In this document: positions 62,773 to 64,000 of the stretch, in pieces
Numbering within the stretch: position 1 is the first letter of the stretch
Layout of the letters: every line of letters begins with the position of its first letter
NCBI RefSeq assembly: GCF_028285715.1
Contig: NZ_JANQOO010000021.1
Location: 434,001 to 498,000 of the forward strand
Source of the DNA: Ulvibacterium sp.
GTDB taxonomy: Bacteria > Bacteroidota > Bacteroidia > Flavobacteriales > Flavobacteriaceae
Length of the DNA: 64,000 nucleotides
Reading direction: 5' to 3'
Made by a program: the position numbers and the translations under genes
Notes under the pieces: generated by a model
The model's input: only the letters and a program-made list of their open reading frames with translations
Databases searched by the model: none
Told to the model about the DNA's origin: nothing

Positions 62773-63755
62773 TATCCACCTATTGAAGTCATTGAGCTTT
62801 TGAAGAAACCGCTATTTTCCTGTTGTGCCTCAAAACCTGTCTTTGCCCTGTTGCCTATAGCAGACAGGATATGTTCCTTGACCCTTTCCTCCGAATTCTC
62901 CCCGCGGAGAACATCCCTAAGGTTCATTTTAGGTTTGCCATAAAGACACGTAATAACATCACCCGTAGCCGAAATCCGTAGTCTATTGCAGGTGCCACAA
63001 AACGTACGGCTAAATGAAGGTATTACCCCAAAGGTCCCTTTAAAACCTGGTATCTTATAATTAATGGAGGTGGATGTACTTGGCGATTCCAATTGATAAT
63101 ACTCCGGATGGGCATCCCCTATATGGGCAAGAATACGTTTATAATCCCAAGAAATCGTATTAAAGGCTCGACTCCCACCATTAAAAGGCATTTCCTCCAA
63201 AAAGCGCACGGCTACATCAAAATGTTTGGAAAGCTCCAAAATGGGCAGAATATCCTGGGTATTCTGACCATCCAAAGCAATAAAATTTATCCGTACATTA
63301 AAACCCTCCGTAATCAGTCTAAGCATGTTGTTATGTACCACATCATACTGATTCCTTCGGGTTATCCGTTCAAAGGTGTCTCTGTTGATGGCATCTAGAC
63401 TTACATTTATATTTTTGATACCCAAATGCTTGAGTTCGTCTATGTGCGGCCCAATGAGGGTGGCGTTAGTGGTCACCGAAATTTCATTCAGACCCTCCAA
63501 TTTCACCAAATGCCGCATTAGTACCATCAAGTTCTTGCGAACAAAGGGTTCTCCCCCGGTAATACGGATCTTGTCTATTCCCTGTGAAACCAAAATAGAG
63601 GCCAAGCGCCCCAATTCCTCTAGGGTAAACAGCTTATCGTTTTGTGCAAAATCGATACCCTCTGAGGGCATACAGTAATTGCAGCGTAGGTTGCAACGAT
63701 CCGTCACCGCTAGTCGCAAATAATTTATTCTTCTATTATGATTGTCTACAAGCAT
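62772..63755 (-). CDS. moaA: GTP 3',8-cyclase MoaA (radical SAM)
   Basis: A 327-residue radical SAM enzyme starting molybdenum cofactor synthesis from GTP. The SAM cluster motif CNLRCNYC (Cys21, Cys25, Cys28) is at the N-terminus, ITGGEPFVRKNL is the SAM-binding strand, the second 4Fe-4S site is in FCGTCNRLRISATGDVITC, and the protein ends in the Gly-Gly tail (SIGG) that MoaA inserts into its active site. First gene of the leftward Moco operon. MoaD and MoaE are not in the window. Confidence 0.96.
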   Translation of the reverse strand: MLVDNHNRRINYLRLAVTDRCNLRCNYCMPSEGIDFAQNDKLFTLEELGRLASILVSQGIDKIRITGGEPFVRKNLMVLMRHLVKLEGLNEISVTTNATLIGPHIDELKHLGIKNINVSLDAINRDTFERITRRNQYDVVHNNMLRLITEGFNVRINFIALDGQNTQDILPILELSKHFDVAVRFLEEMPFNGGSRAFNTISWDYKRILAHIGDAHPEYYQLESPSTSTSINYKIPGFKGTFGVIPSFSRTFCGTCNRLRISATGDVITCLYGKPKMNLRDVLRGENSEERVKEHILSAIGNRAKTGFEAQQENSGFFKSSMTSIGG

Positions 63756-63775
63756 CTTCCTCTGAAGTTCAAACC

Positions 63776-63783
63776 CAAATTTA
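63776..63783 (-). promoter_or_regulatory. Candidate -7 element of the moa operon
   Basis: Minus-strand TAAATTTG, exact TAnnTTTG, 20 bases upstream of the moaA ATG. No obvious -33 TTG. The remaining 217 bases to the right edge show no gene I can support and no obvious Moco riboswitch fold. Confidence 0.4.
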
Positions 63784-64000
63784 AGCTATAAAAAATTGAC
63801 ATGTTTACCTGTATAAAAATTTTGAAAGTTTCTTGCTACCAATCTCATGGAATAACCATAGCACCATTAGATTTCTATCATCCATTACGGTTCAGAACCG
63901 ATATTGCTTTTTGGTTTGGGTCACAACCCTTCTTATGGATGGGCCGATACCCAAACGGATTTATTTTTGAATATCTCCTTTTTCCAGATAGGTACTCTTT

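Noticed and set aside
63961-64000. Minus-strand frame at the right edge ending KSTYLEKGDIQK and a stop
   Set aside because: Only 12 codons are visible; it could be the end of a neighbouring gene but there is not enough sequence to support a feature.
1-64000. Prophage, integrative element, CRISPR or defence island
   Set aside because: No integrase, transposase, phage structural gene, repeat-spacer array or recognisable defence gene was found, and gene content is mostly housekeeping or metabolic.

Overview
The window reads as a chromosomal segment of a marine-type member of the Flavobacteriaceae (Bacteroidota). Several signals agree on this: a SprB-like giant adhesin with a C-terminal type IX secretion (T9SS type B) sorting domain, the gliding lipoprotein GldI, several family-restricted proteins (DUF5683, DUF6122, DUF3810, DUF4212), lipoproteins with Bacteroidota-style lipoboxes, and promoter elements of the Bacteroidota form TAnnTTTG with an upstream TTG. 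The species cannot be read from the sequence. I saw no rRNA, tRNA, CRISPR array, insertion sequence or prophage; almost all of it is dense, tightly packed core-like gene content.

Layout. 1-1262: the 5' part of an exported FG-GAP/VCBS repeat protein that runs off the left edge. 1577-10147: a 2856-residue secreted adhesin with about 29 SprB-type repeats. 10284-11870: a PQQ-type sugar dehydrogenase followed by a small c-type cytochrome. 11920-22355: a peptidoglycan amino-sugar recovery locus. MurQ and a DeoR-type regulator run leftward. A NagB fused to a PIG-L/LmbE deacetylase, a DUF187/GHL10 glycosidase-like lipoprotein, an AmpG-like permease, a NagZ-like GH3 enzyme, a nitrilase-superfamily amidohydrolase and AnmK run rightward. 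22626-27801: an acetate module (porin, DUF4212 small subunit, sodium/solute symporter, acetyl-CoA synthetase). 27890-29110: a Bcr/CflA-type exporter. 29236-32817: a propionyl-/acyl-CoA carboxylase operon, divergent from 33094-37560, which holds uridine kinase, a DivIC/FtsB-like protein and both methylmalonyl-CoA mutase subunits. 37721-43589: parA, parB, DUF5683, dapB, a long lepB, WbqC, DUF6122. 43563-49759 (leftward): an exo/endonuclease/phosphatase-family membrane protein, two tandem rhomboid proteases, mutL, a small membrane protein, ribH and a TPR protein. 49888-55015: recF, a lipoprotein, a DUF721 protein, ndk (reverse), a DHH phosphoesterase, gldI and a cyclophilin-FKBP fusion. 55081-58701: a CBS protein, pepD, a DUF3810 metalloprotease-like protein and a PH-domain protein. 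58705-63755 (leftward): a molybdenum cofactor operon moaA-moaC-mobA-moeB(rhodanese)-tauE-moeA.

How it works together. The most coherent and least ordinary part is the 10-kb cell-wall salvage locus. Import of muropeptide sugars, removal of GlcNAc, phosphorylation of anhydro-MurNAc, and etherase cleavage to GlcNAc-6-P can all be assigned to genes here. The missing NagA step (GlcNAc-6-P deacetylation) could be supplied by the deacetylase domain fused to NagB, and the missing amidase step by the nitrilase-family enzyme. Both are hypotheses. An 11-bp perfect inverted repeat in the divergent regulator/nagB intergenic region is a candidate operator. The propionate (carboxylase plus mutase) and acetate (porin, symporter, ligase) modules suggest active use of short-chain acids.

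Starts were moved inward to ATG where the longest frame begins with TTG or GTG and the downstream ATG fits the family or the operon overlap better; each case is noted.
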